Notes: generated by a model from the sequence alone, not told the origin. A DNA stretch of 64,000 nt from Herbidospora cretacea (GCF_001570605.1 NZ_BBXG01000003.1:270858-334857); one strand, 5' to 3'. Positions 51,883 to 63,937 are shown, counted from the first letter of the stretch. Translations and numbers: made by a program.

Positions 51883-52920
51883 GTGAATCCCCAGCTGGCC
51901 GAGTCGCCTTTCCTGCTGGCCTGCCGCCGCCAGCCAGTGCCCCACACGCCCGTCTGGTTCATGCGTCAGGCCGGTCGCTCGCTGCCCGAATACCGCAAGG
52001 TCCGCGAGGGCACCGAGATGCTCGCCGCGTGCGCGACCCCCGACCTGGTCGTGGAGATCACGATGCAGCCGGTCCGCCGCTACGGCGTCGACGCGGCCGT
52101 CTTCTTCAGCGACATCGTGGTGCCGCTCAAGGCCATCGGGATCGACATCGACATCAAGCCCGGCGTGGGCCCCGTGGTCGCCGACCCGATCCGCGACGCG
52201 GCCGCGATCGAGCGGCTGCGCCCGCTGGAGCCGGTCGACGTCCCCTACATCACCGAGGCGGTCACCGAGCTGACCAGGGAGCTCGGCGCGACTCCGCTGA
52301 TCGGGTTCGCCGGCGGGCCGTTCACCCTCGCGTCCTACCTGATCGAGGGCGGGCCCTCGAAGAACCACGACCACACCAAGGCCATGATGTACGGCGCGCC
52401 GGACCTGTGGCACTCCCTCATGGACCGGCTGACCGTCATCACGCTGGCCTGGCTCAAGGTCCAGGCCGACGCGGGCGCCTCGGCGCTCCAGCTGTTCGAC
52501 TCGTGGGTCGGGGCGGTGGCGCCCGGCGACTACCGCGAGTTCGTGCTGCCGTACACGAGCAGGATCTTCGCCGGGCTCGAAGAGCTCGGCGTGCCGCGCA
52601 TCCATTTCGGGGTCGGCACCGGCGAGCTGCTGCCGATCATGGGCGAGGCCGGGGCCGACGTCGTCGGGGTCGACTGGCGGGTGCCGCTCGACGAGGCGGC
52701 GCGGCGCGTCGGCGCGGGCAGGGCGCTGCAGGGCAACCTCGACCCGGCGGTCCTGCTGGCGCCGTGGGAGGTCGTCGAGAAGCGGGCCCGCGCGGTCGTC
52801 GAGGCCGGGCGCGCCGCCGAGGGCCACGTGTTCAACCTCGGCCACGGCGTGCTGCCCTCGACCGACCCCGGCCAGGTGGCCCGGCTGACCGACTTCGTCC
52901 ACGAGATCAGCGCCCGCTGA
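51883..52920 (+). CDS. hemE: Uroporphyrinogen decarboxylase
   Basis: Decarboxylates uroporphyrinogen III to coproporphyrinogen III in heme synthesis. The 345-aa protein has the family start [16 protein letters not shown], the active-site D in [30 protein letters not shown] and the C-terminal [14 protein letters not shown] with the conserved H. It leads a plus-strand stretch that also holds hemY and hemQ, which use its product in the coproporphyrin-dependent route. The GTG has only a weak ribosome site. Confidence 0.96.
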   Translation: MNPQLAESPFLLACRRQPVPHTPVWFMRQAGRSLPEYRKVREGTEMLAACATPDLVVEITMQPVRRYGVDAAVFFSDIVVPLKAIGIDIDIKPGVGPVVADPIRDAAAIERLRPLEPVDVPYITEAVTELTRELGATPLIGFAGGPFTLASYLIEGGPSKNHDHTKAMMYGAPDLWHSLMDRLTVITLAWLKVQADAGASALQLFDSWVGAVAPGDYREFVLPYTSRIFAGLEELGVPRIHFGVGTGELLPIMGEAGADVVGVDWRVPLDEAARRVGAGRALQGNLDPAVLLAPWEVVEKRARAVVEAGRAAEGHVFNLGHGVLPSTDPGQVARLTDFVHEISAR

Positions 52921-52930
52921 GCCTGCTTCC

Positions 52931-53692
52931 ATGCGGGCGGTCTTACTCTCGGCGTCGCTCCTCCTGCTGATCGCCTCGCCGTATCTCCCCGGCGGCTACG
53001 ACCCGCTGGCGCTGCCGCTGTCGACGCTGGCGCAGATCTTCGGGGGAGTGGGCCTGCTCGCCGTGGTCACCTCGGTGCCGCTGCTGCTCTGGCCGCGCAA
53101 CCGGTTCTGGCGGGCCGCCCAGGCGGCCGCCCTGGCGGTCACCGCGCTGGCGGTCTCGGCGGCCGCCGTGGCCGAGTCGGGGCCGCTGCTGGGGCTGGGG
53201 GCGCTCGCTCTGTGGACGGCCGTGCTCGCGCGGCGGCCCTCGCCGGTCTACTTCGTGGTCCTGCCGCTCGTCGCGCTGGCGGGGCAGGCGGTGCTCAGCC
53301 GCCCGCTGACCGCCTACGCCCGGGACACCGCCGTCGCCCACGCCGCCGAGATGATCGCCGCCGTCGAGCGGAGCCACGACGACCAGGGCGTCTACCCCGA
53401 CGCCCTCGACGCCGTCTGGCCCGACTACCACCCGGGGGTCCGCGGCGTCGCCCGGTACAGCTACGCCAAGGGCGGCGACTCCTACAACCTGGCGTTCGAG
53501 CTGCCGAGGTTCTTCTTCGACGCCTTCGGGACGCGCGAGTTCGTCGTCTACAACCCGGCCGACCGGCACCTCATGCCGAGCCACGCCTCCTGGGTGCTGC
53601 TGTGGCCCGACGCCCGGATCCGCAACCAACAGGGCTGGTACGCCTCCCGCGACGCCGGACCACCGCACTGGAGGTCATTCCTTTTCGACTAG
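52931..53692 (+). CDS. Membrane protein with extracytoplasmic C-terminal domain, hypothetical
   Basis: A 253-aa protein with four hydrophobic segments in the first 125 residues, then a soluble part (HAAEMIAAVERSHDDQGVYPDALDAVWPDY, SYAKGGDSYNLAFELP) that recalls the outer region of type IV pilin-like proteins. No family is certain. It follows hemE by 10 bp, so it may be co-transcribed. The 3' end overlaps the convergent DUF4349 gene by 18 bp. Confidence 0.65.
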   Translation: MRAVLLSASLLLLIASPYLPGGYDPLALPLSTLAQIFGGVGLLAVVTSVPLLLWPRNRFWRAAQAAALAVTALAVSAAAVAESGPLLGLGALALWTAVLARRPSPVYFVVLPLVALAGQAVLSRPLTAYARDTAVAHAAEMIAAVERSHDDQGVYPDALDAVWPDYHPGVRGVARYSYAKGGDSYNLAFELPRFFFDAFGTREFVVYNPADRHLMPSHASWVLLWPDARIRNQQGWYASRDAGPPHWRSFLFD

Positions 53693-54649
53693 CGATTCGT
53701 CGTGCCGCCGGGGCGTCTCGGCGGGCGGGGGAGCCACCGCCACCGCCTGCCGCCGCCGCATCCGCCGCCAGAAGGGCAGCGCGATCAGGAACAGCACGCC
53801 CATCACGACCAGCCACGGCAGCAGCGCGCCGACGATCGTCGACAGCGCGTCGGCGAACTTCTTCAGGCCGTCCCAGCCCGCCTTCAGACCGGCCAGGAAG
53901 CCCGTCTCCTCCACCTGCGGCTGGACCGGGGGAGCCGACGGGCCGACGAGGGTGATCGTCAAAGTGGCCATGCCGGTCTGCTCGGTGAGCGACTTCTGCC
54001 GGGCCTGGAGGGCCTCCAGGTCGGAGGTGCGGGCCTGGATCTCCCGCTCGATGTCCATGATCTCGCCGATCTTCTCGGCCTTGGTCAGCAGCGTGCGGAA
54101 CTGCGCCACCGCAGCCTCGGCCGACTTCACCCGGGCCGCGACGTCGGCGACCTCGCCGGTGACGTCCTCGGTGCCCTGGTGCAGCGACTCCGTGGTGCCG
54201 AGCTCCTTGCCCAGGCGGCCGAGCGTGCCCGGGTACTGGGCGGGTGGGATCTTGAAGGTGATCGTGGACTCCTGGCGGGACGCGGAGGAGTTGGAGCGCT
54301 CCTCCGCGACGTAGCCGCCGGCCTCGGTGACCATGCGTTTGGCCTGGTCGAGAGCGGCGGCCACGTCCTTGGCCCGGACCGTCATCTCGGCCTTGTAGAT
54401 GATCGCCCGGTCGGCGGGCGCCATCGCGACATTGGCTCCGGACGCGTCGGGGGGCGCCTTCTGGCCCCCTTCGGCCTCGGTGGCCTGCTTCTCCTCCGGC
54501 GCGGCGGCGGGCGCGCCGCCGGACTCGGCGGACAGGGCGGGGGCGTCGGCGGCCGAACCACTGGCCATCTCGCCTTCGCCGCCACACGCCGTCAGGAAGA
54601 ACGCCGCGAGGAGAAGCGGCGCTATCGCGCGTGAACGCAATGTGCTCAT
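53675..54649 (-). CDS. DUF4349 lipoprotein
   Basis: A 324-aa lipoprotein: signal peptide with lipobox FFLTAC, a low-complexity Ala/Glu region, then the DUF4349 domain (ADRAIIYKAEMTVRAKDVAAALDQAK onward) with a long coiled coil (about 190-230, AEKIGEIMDIEREIQARTSDLEALQARQKSL in part) and a C-terminal membrane helix (LPWLVVMGVLFLIALPFW). It is probably anchored at both ends on the outer face. Role unknown, perhaps envelope stress sensing. No clear ribosome site at the ATG. Confidence 0.85.
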   Translation of the reverse strand: MSTLRSRAIAPLLLAAFFLTACGGEGEMASGSAADAPALSAESGGAPAAAPEEKQATEAEGGQKAPPDASGANVAMAPADRAIIYKAEMTVRAKDVAAALDQAKRMVTEAGGYVAEERSNSSASRQESTITFKIPPAQYPGTLGRLGKELGTTESLHQGTEDVTGEVADVAARVKSAEAAVAQFRTLLTKAEKIGEIMDIEREIQARTSDLEALQARQKSLTEQTGMATLTITLVGPSAPPVQPQVEETGFLAGLKAGWDGLKKFADALSTIVGALLPWLVVMGVLFLIALPFWRRMRRRQAVAVAPPPAETPRRHDESLVEKE

Positions 54650-54712
54650 GAACAATGGACGTTCCCCGCGCGTCACCGGTTTGGGGCTCGGCGTCACGAT
54701 GCAGTCACGGCT

Positions 54713-54718
54713 TAGGGT
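54713..54718 (+). promoter_or_regulatory. Candidate -10 box (TAGGGT) for hemY, leaderless
   Basis: TAGGGT lies 7 nt before the ATG at 54726, so that A is close to the expected +1. This also supports 54726 over the ATG at 54720. Confidence 0.4.
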
Positions 54719-54725
54719 GATGCCC

Positions 54726-56156
54726 ATGGAGCGTTTTCACGTGGTCGTCGTGGGGGCCGGCATCGCCGGTCTGGCCGCCGCCTGGCACCTGAGGAACGAC
54801 CGCGTGCGGGTGACCGTGCTCGACGGCGCGGGCCGGATCGGCGGCAAGCTCGTGGCCACCGACGTGGCCGGGGTGCCGGTCGACGCGGGCGCCGAGGCGA
54901 TGCTGGCCCGCCGCCCCGAGGGCATCGAACTGGCCAGGCTGGCCGGGCTCGGCGGCGATCTCGTCGATCCCGGCACGACCAGCGCGAGCATCCTGTCCCG
55001 GGGCGAGCTGCGGCCGATGCCGAAAGGCCAGGTCATGGGCGTGCCGTCCGACCTGGTGGCGCTGGCCCGCTCGGGGGTGCTGTCCCCGGCGGGGCTGGCC
55101 CGGGTGCCGCTCGACCAGGTGCTCCCGGCGACGCTCGTGACGACCGACGTCTCGGTGGGCTCCTACATCCGGGCCCGGATGGGCGACGAGGTGGTCGACC
55201 GGCTGGTCGAGCCGCTGCTCGGCGGCGTCTACGCCGGTTCCGCCGACCGTCTCTCGCTGGAGGCGACCATGCCGGCGGTGGCCGCCGCGGCCCGGTCGGA
55301 GGCCTCGCTGCTGCGGGCCGCCCGCGACATCGCCGGAGCCGCGCCCAAGAACCCCGGCCCCGTCTTCACGTCGCTGAAGACCGGCCTGGGCGCCCTCCCG
55401 CCGGCGCTGGCCGCCGCGTCCGGGGCCGAGGTCCGCACCGGCGTGATGGTGCGGGAGCTGTCCCGTACGCCCGCCGGCTGGCGGCTCGTCACCGGCCCCA
55501 CCCGCGACGAGCGGGTCATGGAGGCCGACGCGGTCGTGGTGGCCGTCCCGGCGGCCCCGGCGGCCCGGCTGCTCGAACGCGAGGTCCCCAAGGCCGCCGC
55601 CGAGCTCGCCCGGATCGAGTACGCCAGCATGGCCCTCGTCACGCTGGCCTACCCGGCCGACGCCTTCCCCGGGCTCCCCGCCGGGAGCGGCTACCTCACC
55701 CCGCCCGTCGAGGGCCGCGCGGTCAAGGCCGTCACCTTCTCCAGCGTGAAGTGGCCCCACCTGGCCGGCCACGGCTACGTCTTCGTCCGCTGCTCGATCG
55801 GCCGGCTCGGCGAGGAGCGCCTCCTCCAGCGGGACGACACCGAGCTGACCACCCTGGCCATGAACGAGATGACCGAGATCACCGGGGTGCGCGGCCTGCC
55901 CGCCGACACCCGGGTCACCCGCTGGGGCGGGGCCCTCCCGCAGTACGACGTCGGCCACAACGACCGGGTCGCCCGCGTCCGCGCGGCGGTGGCCGGAGTG
56001 CCGGGCCTGGCGGTCTGCGGGGCGGCGTACGACGGCGTGGGGATCCCGGCGACGGCGGCGACCGCCCGCGCGGCGGCCGCCCGGATTCTCGACCACCTGG
56101 ATCCCCGGGCAGAATGGCGGCATGACGGACGGCACCCCGCGGCTCAAGGCGCGTGA
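54726..56156 (+). CDS. hemY: Coproporphyrinogen III oxidase (HemY/CgoX type)
   Basis: A 476-aa FAD enzyme that oxidises coproporphyrinogen III to coproporphyrin III in the Gram-positive heme route; older names call it protoporphyrinogen oxidase. The FAD Rossmann motif [16 protein letters not shown] is near the start, followed by [11 protein letters not shown] and [15 protein letters not shown]. The C-terminal [16 protein letters not shown] closes the FAD site. The gene overlaps hemQ by 35 bp, tying oxidase and decarboxylase production together. Confidence 0.93.
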   Translation: MERFHVVVVGAGIAGLAAAWHLRNDRVRVTVLDGAGRIGGKLVATDVAGVPVDAGAEAMLARRPEGIELARLAGLGGDLVDPGTTSASILSRGELRPMPKGQVMGVPSDLVALARSGVLSPAGLARVPLDQVLPATLVTTDVSVGSYIRARMGDEVVDRLVEPLLGGVYAGSADRLSLEATMPAVAAAARSEASLLRAARDIAGAAPKNPGPVFTSLKTGLGALPPALAAASGAEVRTGVMVRELSRTPAGWRLVTGPTRDERVMEADAVVVAVPAAPAARLLEREVPKAAAELARIEYASMALVTLAYPADAFPGLPAGSGYLTPPVEGRAVKAVTFSSVKWPHLAGHGYVFVRCSIGRLGEERLLQRDDTELTTLAMNEMTEITGVRGLPADTRVTRWGGALPQYDVGHNDRVARVRAAVAGVPGLAVCGAAYDGVGIPATAATARAAAARILDHLDPRAEWRHDGRHPAAQGA

Positions 56157-56823
56157 CCTCAACAATGTGATCCGCTACACCATGTGGTCGGTCTTCCGGC
56201 TGCGCGAGGGCCTCCCGGCCGAACGCGACGCCGTGGCCGAAGAGGTGCGGGAGCTCCTCGACCAGCTGGCCGGCAAGGACGTGGTGACCCGCGGCGCCTA
56301 CGACGTGGCCGGGTTCCGCGCCGACGCCGACTTCATGTTCTGGTGGCACGCCCCGGCCCCCGAGGACCTCCAGGACGCCTACGCCCGGTTCCGCCGCACC
56401 GCCCTCGGGCGGGCCAGCGAGCCGGTCTGGTCGGCGATGGCGCTGCACCGCCCGGCCGAGTTCAACAAGTCCCACATCCCGGCGTTCCTAGCCGAGGAGG
56501 AGCCGCGCGGCTTCGTCTGCGTCTACCCGTTCGTGCGGTCGCTGGAGTGGTATCTGCTCGACGACGGCGAGCGCCGGGCGATGCTGGCCGAACACGGCCA
56601 GATGGCCCGCGACTACCCCGACGTGCGGGCCAACACGGTCGCCTGCTTCGCGCTCAACGACTATGAGTGGATGCTGGCGTTCGAGGCCGACGAGCTCCAC
56701 CGCATCGTCGACCTGATGCGCCACCTGCGCGGCGCGAAGGCCCGGGAGCACACCCGGATCGAGATCCCCTTCTACACCGGATCACGCAAGCCGGTGACCG
56801 AACTCGTCAACGCGCTGCCGTAG
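56122..56823 (+). CDS. hemQ: Coproheme decarboxylase (HemQ, chlorite dismutase family)
   Basis: Converts Fe-coproporphyrin III to heme b with hydrogen peroxide, the final step of the coproporphyrin-dependent pathway. The 233-aa protein shows the family core [45 protein letters not shown] (core region about 115-145) and [19 protein letters not shown] with the His and Tyr expected near heme. The ATG at 56122 lies inside hemY; hemH (ferrochelatase) is not in the window. Confidence 0.95.
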   Translation: MTDGTPRLKARDLNNVIRYTMWSVFRLREGLPAERDAVAEEVRELLDQLAGKDVVTRGAYDVAGFRADADFMFWWHAPAPEDLQDAYARFRRTALGRASEPVWSAMALHRPAEFNKSHIPAFLAEEEPRGFVCVYPFVRSLEWYLLDDGERRAMLAEHGQMARDYPDVRANTVACFALNDYEWMLAFEADELHRIVDLMRHLRGAKAREHTRIEIPFYTGSRKPVTELVNALP

Positions 56824-56853
56824 GAAGCCGGTTCTTGGCATACTCGTGGGCAA

Positions 56854-57423
56854 ATGATGAATATGGCACGATCCACGGGGAAACGTCGCAGGTCTCGGTC
56901 GCGGGCGGCTGAGGTCGTCGTCGGCGTCTCGTGCCTGGGGCTCGGGGTGACGGCCGTCGTGGTGCCCCTGCTGGCGGCCCGGGGCGAGCAGGCTCCCGTG
57001 CGGATCGCATCGATCGAGGTCCCCACGACGGAGGCGGCCGTCCCGGCGGTGCCGGGACCGCCGCCCGCGGAGAAGGAAGAGGAGAAGCCGGCCAAGCGCA
57101 AGGAGACGGAGTTCTCCGACAAGGAGGCGCTCGCCTACTTCGACGACCGCTGGGACGACGAGACCCACCGGCACATCACCGACATCCGCACCAGCGGCAC
57201 CTACCTGCGGATCTACACCGATCTCCCCGAGTCCAAGGACAACTCGCCGGCCGCGCTGCGGCTCTGCGAGCGGGGCATGCAGTACCTCGGCGAGCTGGGA
57301 GTGGCGAAGCGGGTGGTGTTCGTGCAGGCCCGCACCGGGGGCAACGGCAACCCGGTGCTGGCCAACGTGCTCGGCCCGAAGGACGACGACTGCCGGGTCA
57401 CTTACCCGAAGCCGAAGGCCTGA
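56854..57423 (+). CDS. Hypothetical single-pass membrane protein
   Basis: A 189-aa protein: basic cytoplasmic start (MARSTGKRRRSRSRA), one membrane helix (about 20-43, VVVGVSCLGLGVTAVVVPLLAA), a Pro/Glu/Lys linker, and a soluble extracytoplasmic domain (ALAYFDDRWDDETHRHITDIRTSGTYLRIYTDL, ALRLCERGMQYLG). Two cysteines may form a disulfide. The family is not recognised. Adjacent ATGs occur at 56854, 56857 and 56863. It overlaps the convergent msrB by 26 bp. Confidence 0.65.
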   Translation: MMNMARSTGKRRRSRSRAAEVVVGVSCLGLGVTAVVVPLLAARGEQAPVRIASIEVPTTEAAVPAVPGPPPAEKEEEKPAKRKETEFSDKEALAYFDDRWDDETHRHITDIRTSGTYLRIYTDLPESKDNSPAALRLCERGMQYLGELGVAKRVVFVQARTGGNGNPVLANVLGPKDDDCRVTYPKPKA

Positions 57424-57808
57424 GGTTCAGCGCGACGGAGTTGATGCAGTAGCGGTCGTCGGTGGGGGTCGGGTAGCCCTCACCGTGGAAGACGTGTCCC
57501 AGGTGGGAGTCGCACGACGCGCAGCGCACCTCGACCCGCACCATGCCGAGGCTGCGGTCCTCGATCAGGGTCACGTGGTCGGCCGCGCTGGGCTCGTAGA
57601 ACGAGGGCCAGCCGCAGTGCGACTCGAACTTGCTGTCCGAGGTGAACAGCTCCGCGCCGCAGGCGCGGCACGAGTAGACGCCCTCGGTCTTGGTGTCGAC
57701 GTACTCCCCGGTGAAGGGACGCTCGGTGCCGGCCTGCCGCAACACCCGGTACTCCTCGGGGTTGAGCTGGACTCGCCACTCGGCGTCCGTCTTCATGACC
57801 TTGTTCAT
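57398..57808 (-). CDS. msrB: Peptide-methionine (R)-S-oxide reductase
   Basis: Reduces methionine-R-sulfoxide in proteins, with thioredoxin as usual reductant. The 136-aa protein has the zinc CxxC pairs (CRACG and CASC), the segment FESHCGWPSFYEP and the catalytic cysteine in RYCINSVAL. A second in-frame ATG is at 57796; the earlier one at 57808 is kept. Length fits the stand-alone MsrB family. Confidence 0.95.
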   Translation of the reverse strand: MNKVMKTDAEWRVQLNPEEYRVLRQAGTERPFTGEYVDTKTEGVYSCRACGAELFTSDSKFESHCGWPSFYEPSAADHVTLIEDRSLGMVRVEVRCASCDSHLGHVFHGEGYPTPTDDRYCINSVALNLRPSASGK

Positions 57809-57880
57809 CAGCCACCAGCCTTTTCTGGACGGGTTTTCACCTGACTCAACCCAGGAGAGAGGCGGAACCTTCCCGGTGGG

Positions 57881-57886
57881 TAGGGT
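57881..57886 (+). promoter_or_regulatory. Candidate -10 box (TAGGGT), leaderless start of the primase-polymerase gene
   Basis: TAGGGT ends 6 nt before the A of the ATG at 57893, the spacing expected if that A is +1. No ribosome site is present, which supports leaderless initiation. Confidence 0.45.
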
Positions 57887-57892
57887 TCGAAC

Positions 57893-58888
57893 ATGCCTTC
57901 GCCGTTCATCGAAATAGAGGCCGGGGGACGGACCGTCAAGGTCACCAACCCCGACAAGGTCTACTTCCCGGGCACCGGCGCGACCAAGCGCGACCTGGTG
58001 GAGTACTACCTCAGTGTCGGTGACGGCATTCTGCGCGCGGTGCGGGACCGGCCGACATACATCAAGCGGCATCCCGACGGCGTGCAGACCGACGCGATCT
58101 ACCAGAAGCGGATGCCCAAGCACCCCGACTGGCTGGAGACCGCCGAGGTCCACTTCCCGTCCGGCCGCACCGCCGACGCGTTCCGGCCGACCGAGGTGGC
58201 CGGCATCGCCTGGTGCGCCAACCTGGGCACGATCGACTTCCACCCGTGGGCGGCCCGGGTCCCCGACCTCCACCACCCCGACGAGCTGCGCATCGACATC
58301 GACCCCCAGCCCGGCACCGGCTTCGACGAGGCCAGGAAGGTCGCCTTCGCCGCGCGCGAGGTGCTGGCCGACCTCGGACTGACCGGGTTCCCCAAGACGT
58401 CCGGGAACCGGGGGATCCACATCACCGTGCGGCTCCAGCAGAGGTGGACGTTCACCGAGGTCAGATATGCCGGGATCGGGTTCGCCCGGGAGGTCGAGAA
58501 GCGGATGCCCGACCTCGCCACCACCGCATGGTGGAAGGAGGAGCGCGGCGAGCGCGTCTTCATCGACTTCAACCAGAACGCCCTCGACCGGACCGTCGTG
58601 GCGGCATACTCGGTGCGGGCGCGGCCCGACGGGCAGGTCTCGGCCCCGGTGACCTGGGAGGAGCTGGAGTCGTGCGACCCCGCCGACTTCACCATGAAGA
58701 CCATGCCGGCCCGGTTCGCGAAGATCGGCGACCCTCACGAGGGCATCGACGAGGTGGCGTGCGACCTGACCGGCCTGCTGGAGGTCTACGAGAAGGACGG
58801 CCGGGGCGACATGCCCTATCCGCCCAACTATCCCAAGATGCCCGGAGAGCCGAAACGGGTGCAGCCGTCGAAGGACCGCGACCGTTGA
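57893..58888 (+). CDS. LigD-type primase-polymerase (AEP family)
   Basis: A 331-aa stand-alone archaeo-eukaryotic primase-type polymerase like the PolDom of LigD. Active-site acids D135 and D137 lie in LRIDIDPQPG, the conserved SGNRGIH region follows (about 172), and a third acid is in RVFIDFNQNA. Enzymes of this kind fill short gaps with a ribonucleotide preference in end joining or excision repair, often with LigC. A LigC-type ligase is encoded 3.5 kb downstream on the same strand. It could be a Prim-PolC rather than an NHEJ enzyme; no Ku gene is visible. Confidence 0.9.
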   Translation: MPSPFIEIEAGGRTVKVTNPDKVYFPGTGATKRDLVEYYLSVGDGILRAVRDRPTYIKRHPDGVQTDAIYQKRMPKHPDWLETAEVHFPSGRTADAFRPTEVAGIAWCANLGTIDFHPWAARVPDLHHPDELRIDIDPQPGTGFDEARKVAFAAREVLADLGLTGFPKTSGNRGIHITVRLQQRWTFTEVRYAGIGFAREVEKRMPDLATTAWWKEERGERVFIDFNQNALDRTVVAAYSVRARPDGQVSAPVTWEELESCDPADFTMKTMPARFAKIGDPHEGIDEVACDLTGLLEVYEKDGRGDMPYPPNYPKMPGEPKRVQPSKDRDR

Positions 58889-58991
58889 TCCATTCATGTG
58901 ACCCCTACGGCTGCTGTTGGGCGGGGCTCCTGCCTGTGTTAAATCGAATGAACGGGTAGGGAAAATCCCGGGATGCGAGAATAGGACCTGC

Positions 58992-61111
<2,120 letters not shown>

Positions 61112-61115
<4 letters not shown>

Positions 61116-61534
61116 CGGGTCAGCTCGGCCGCCGTCAGCAGCACCAGCACGAAGGTGCTGACCCCCGCCAGGCCGTGGAGGCCCACCGCGACCAGCGGGA
61201 ACCGGTTCTCGGCCCCGCGCGCGTGGCGTCCGCCGCCCAGCCAGCGGGTGAACATGACGAACCCCAGGAACGCCACCAGGCACAGCGCGCCGAACGACCC
61301 CCAGGCGTAGGCGCTGACACCGGTGAGCATGAAGGCCAGCCACAGCCCCAGCCCGGTCACCGCCAGCAGCGGATGGCTGAAGATCAACGCCATCGGGAAC
61401 CGGGTCACCTTGGTGGCCTGCTGGCGCAGCCCCCCGCCGCGTAACCACAGGTAGAGCAGGTAGACACCGACCGACGCGGCGAGCAACCACACGATCAACA
61501 CCACAAGCGGCACGAAAACCCCCTCCGACCACAT
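61112..61534 (-). CDS. Four-helix membrane protein, hypothetical
   Basis: A 140-aa protein with four hydrophobic segments (about 7-31, 52-71, 79-96 and 115-137), separated by basic loops (GGGLRQQATKVTR, GGGRHARGAENR). His residues in the helices (SHPLLAV, GLHGLAG) could bind heme or metal, but no family is certain. It is divergent from the reductase gene at 61642. Confidence 0.65.
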
Positions 61535-61641
61535 CTGGTTCGATCCAACACCGAACCTGACAATCGGCGACCGCTTGACATCAAACCGTTACCACCCGGG
61601 CACGCTGCCGCGTTGTCGGAGGGCTGTGACAGGGTGGGGTC

Positions 61642-62379
61642 GTGCGCCAGATACATCCGGAGCCGGCCGACGATCCCGACCTCCCGGCGGTCTACGCCTA
61701 CCCTCGGGCCGAGTGGCTGCGCCTCAACATGGTGGCCAGCGCCGACGGCGGCGCGTGGCTGAAGGGCCTGTCCAGGGGCCTGTCCTCGCCCGGTGACCGC
61801 CGCGTCTTCATGGTCCTGCGCGGCCTGGCCGACGTCGTGCTGGCGGGGGCGGCGACCGTCCGCATCGAGGGTTATGGGCCCTCCAAGCCCCGTGACACGT
61901 GGCGTCCGCTGCGCGAGGGCCGTCCGGCCGCGCCGCCGGTGGCGGTGATCACCCGCAAGCTCGACCTCGACCTGGGCGGCGCGCTGTTCACCGAGTGCGC
62001 CCCCGAGTCCCGCACGATCGTGATCACCACCGAGTCCGCCCCCGCCGACCGCCGGGCCGAGGCCGCCCGCCACGCCGAGGTGGTCGTGGCCGGGGAGCAG
62101 CGCGTCGACCTGGCCGAGGCGGTCGCCCAGCTGCGGGTCCGGGGCCTCGGGCGCATCCTGTGCGAGGGCGGCCCGCGGCTCAACGCTCAGCTCGCGGCGG
62201 CCTCGCTGGTCGACGAGATGTGCCTGACCGTCTCCCCCCTGATGATCGGCGGCGACGCCGCCCGGGTGCTCAACGGCACCGCCTCCCACACCCGGTTCGC
62301 GCTGGCCGGGGTGCTGGAGGAGGAGGGCAGCCTGTTCTGCCGCTACGTCCGCGAACCGCACCAGGAGGGGGACCGATGA
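61642..62379 (+). CDS. Pyrimidine reductase family protein (RibD C-terminal/DHFR-like)
   Basis: A 245-aa protein with the RibD_C/DHFR-like fold. It has RLNMVASADGGAW, a nucleotide-binding GLADVVLAGAATVRIEGYGP and ILCEGGPRLNAQL (about 170-182), the family signatures for NADPH-dependent reduction of the riboflavin precursor. Stand-alone members may act in riboflavin or F420-related metabolism or elsewhere. G-rich bases precede the GTG. The stop overlaps the ligase ATG by 4 bp. Confidence 0.88.
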   Translation: MRQIHPEPADDPDLPAVYAYPRAEWLRLNMVASADGGAWLKGLSRGLSSPGDRRVFMVLRGLADVVLAGAATVRIEGYGPSKPRDTWRPLREGRPAAPPVAVITRKLDLDLGGALFTECAPESRTIVITTESAPADRRAEAARHAEVVVAGEQRVDLAEAVAQLRVRGLGRILCEGGPRLNAQLAAASLVDEMCLTVSPLMIGGDAARVLNGTASHTRFALAGVLEEEGSLFCRYVREPHQEGDR

Positions 62380-63488
62380 CCTCGCCCGAACCCGCCGCGC
62401 TGAACCTGCCCGTCCGGCCGCCGGTCTCGCCGATGCTGGCCAAGGCGGTCAAGAAGATGCCCGAACAGGACGGCTCCCTGTTCTACGAGCCGAAATGGGA
62501 CGGCTTCCGGTGCATCGTCTTCCGCGACGGCGACGAGGTGTTCCTCGGCAGCCGCAACGAGCGGCCCTTCACCCGCTACTTCCCCGAGGTCATCGAGGCG
62601 GTCAAGCGCGAGCTGCCCGAGCGGTGCGTGCTCGACGGCGAGATCGTGGTGATGCGCGGGCCGGTCCTCGACTTCGAGGCGCTCCAGCAGCGCATCCACC
62701 CGGCCGCGTCCCGGGTGAAGATGCTCTCCGAGGCGACGCCCGCCTCGTTCATCGCCTTCGACCTGCTCGCCGTCGGCGACGACGACCTGACCGGCCGGCC
62801 TTTCTCCGAGCGGCGCGAACGCCTGGTCGAGGTCACCGCCAAGGCGGGCGGCTCGATCCGGCTGACGCCGATCACCGTCAACCAGGAGCAGGCGCTCGAA
62901 TGGTTCGAGATGTTCGAGGGGGCCGGGCTCGACGGGATCATCGTCAAACCGGGCGGCCTGCCCTACGAGCCGGACAAACGCGTGATGTTCAAGGTCAAAC
63001 ACGAACGGACCTGCGACGTCGTGGTGGCCGGATACCGGGAGCACAAGTCGGGGCCGATCGTGGGCTCCCTCCTGCTCGGCCTCTACGGCGACGACGGCAA
63101 GCTCCACCACGTCGGGGTGTCGGCGTCGTTCCCGATGAAGCGGCGCGAGGAACTGGTGGCCGAGCTGGCCCCCTACAAGGTCACCGACCCGGCCGACCAC
63201 CCGTGGGGCGAGTGGGCCTCGTGGGCCTCGGCCGGGGTCGGCGGCGGGCCCGAGGGCCAGCGGCTGCCCGGGGCGATCTCGCGGTGGAACGCCAAGAAGG
63301 ACCTGTCGTTCATCCCGCTGAAACCGGAACTGGTGATCGAGGTGGCCTACGACCACATGGAGGGCGTCCGGTTCCGCCACACCGCCCAGTTCCGCCGGTG
63401 GCGCACCGACCGGACCCCCGAGTCGTGCACGTACGAGCAGCTGGAGGTGCCGGTGGCCTACAACCTCGACGACATCCTGGCGCGGTAG
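62376..63488 (+). CDS. ligC: ATP-dependent DNA ligase, LigC type
   Basis: A 370-aa minimal ATP-dependent ligase: adenylation domain with motif I lysine K40 in EPKWDGFR, ERCVLDGEIVV (motif III), DGIIVKPGG (motif IV region) and FKVKHERTCDVVV (motif V), followed by an OB-fold domain. Mycobacterial LigC works in backup end joining or excision repair with Prim-PolC. No nuclease or polymerase domain is fused. It is coupled to the reductase gene by ATGA, and the matching polymerase lies at 57893. Confidence 0.92.
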   Translation: MTSPEPAALNLPVRPPVSPMLAKAVKKMPEQDGSLFYEPKWDGFRCIVFRDGDEVFLGSRNERPFTRYFPEVIEAVKRELPERCVLDGEIVVMRGPVLDFEALQQRIHPAASRVKMLSEATPASFIAFDLLAVGDDDLTGRPFSERRERLVEVTAKAGGSIRLTPITVNQEQALEWFEMFEGAGLDGIIVKPGGLPYEPDKRVMFKVKHERTCDVVVAGYREHKSGPIVGSLLLGLYGDDGKLHHVGVSASFPMKRREELVAELAPYKVTDPADHPWGEWASWASAGVGGGPEGQRLPGAISRWNAKKDLSFIPLKPELVIEVAYDHMEGVRFRHTAQFRRWRTDRTPESCTYEQLEVPVAYNLDDILAR

Positions 63489-63490
63489 CG

Positions 63491-63937
63491 ATGCCGGAAC
63501 TGATCTCCGCGTTATCCGACGTCATTCCGGTCGACTCCATCTACGGCCTCACCGGCGTGGGCGACGGCGGCAACGAGCCCGGCGTCTGGGAGGTCGAGTG
63601 GTCGCAGGAGGAGCCCAGCTGGCTGACCGTGGGCCCGAACGCCATCCTGCTTCTCCAATACGGCCCAGGTCCCTTTCATCTGCGTTACGAACACTGGTCG
63701 GCCGACCCGGGTGAGCCGGCGGAGCGCAGCTGGACCGGCCGTATCCACCTCGTCTCGGGCATGCTGTCGGCCTACACGCTGGAGGACGGCGAGACCTACG
63801 AGGAGTTCGACCTCGGCCGGGCCGGGGCCGAATGGAACGTCCGGGCCGAGTGGTGGTCGGTGCGCGACGCATTGAGACCGGAGTTCGCCGACCCTGACGT
63901 CCAGGGCCAGATCATGCGGTTCCGGTTCTGGGCGTGA
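63491..63937 (+). CDS. Hypothetical protein downstream of ligC
   Basis: A 148-aa acidic, Trp-rich cytoplasmic protein starting 2 bp after the ligC stop. It contains WEVEWSQEEPSWLTVGPNAILLLQYGP, RYEHWSADPGEPAERSWTGRIHLV and an acidic C-terminal half ending MRFRFWA. I do not recognise a family. The tight spacing suggests co-transcription with ligC. The last 63 bases of the window hold no further gene that can be read. Confidence 0.65.
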   Translation: MPELISALSDVIPVDSIYGLTGVGDGGNEPGVWEVEWSQEEPSWLTVGPNAILLLQYGPGPFHLRYEHWSADPGEPAERSWTGRIHLVSGMLSAYTLEDGETYEEFDLGRAGAEWNVRAEWWSVRDALRPEFADPDVQGQIMRFRFWA

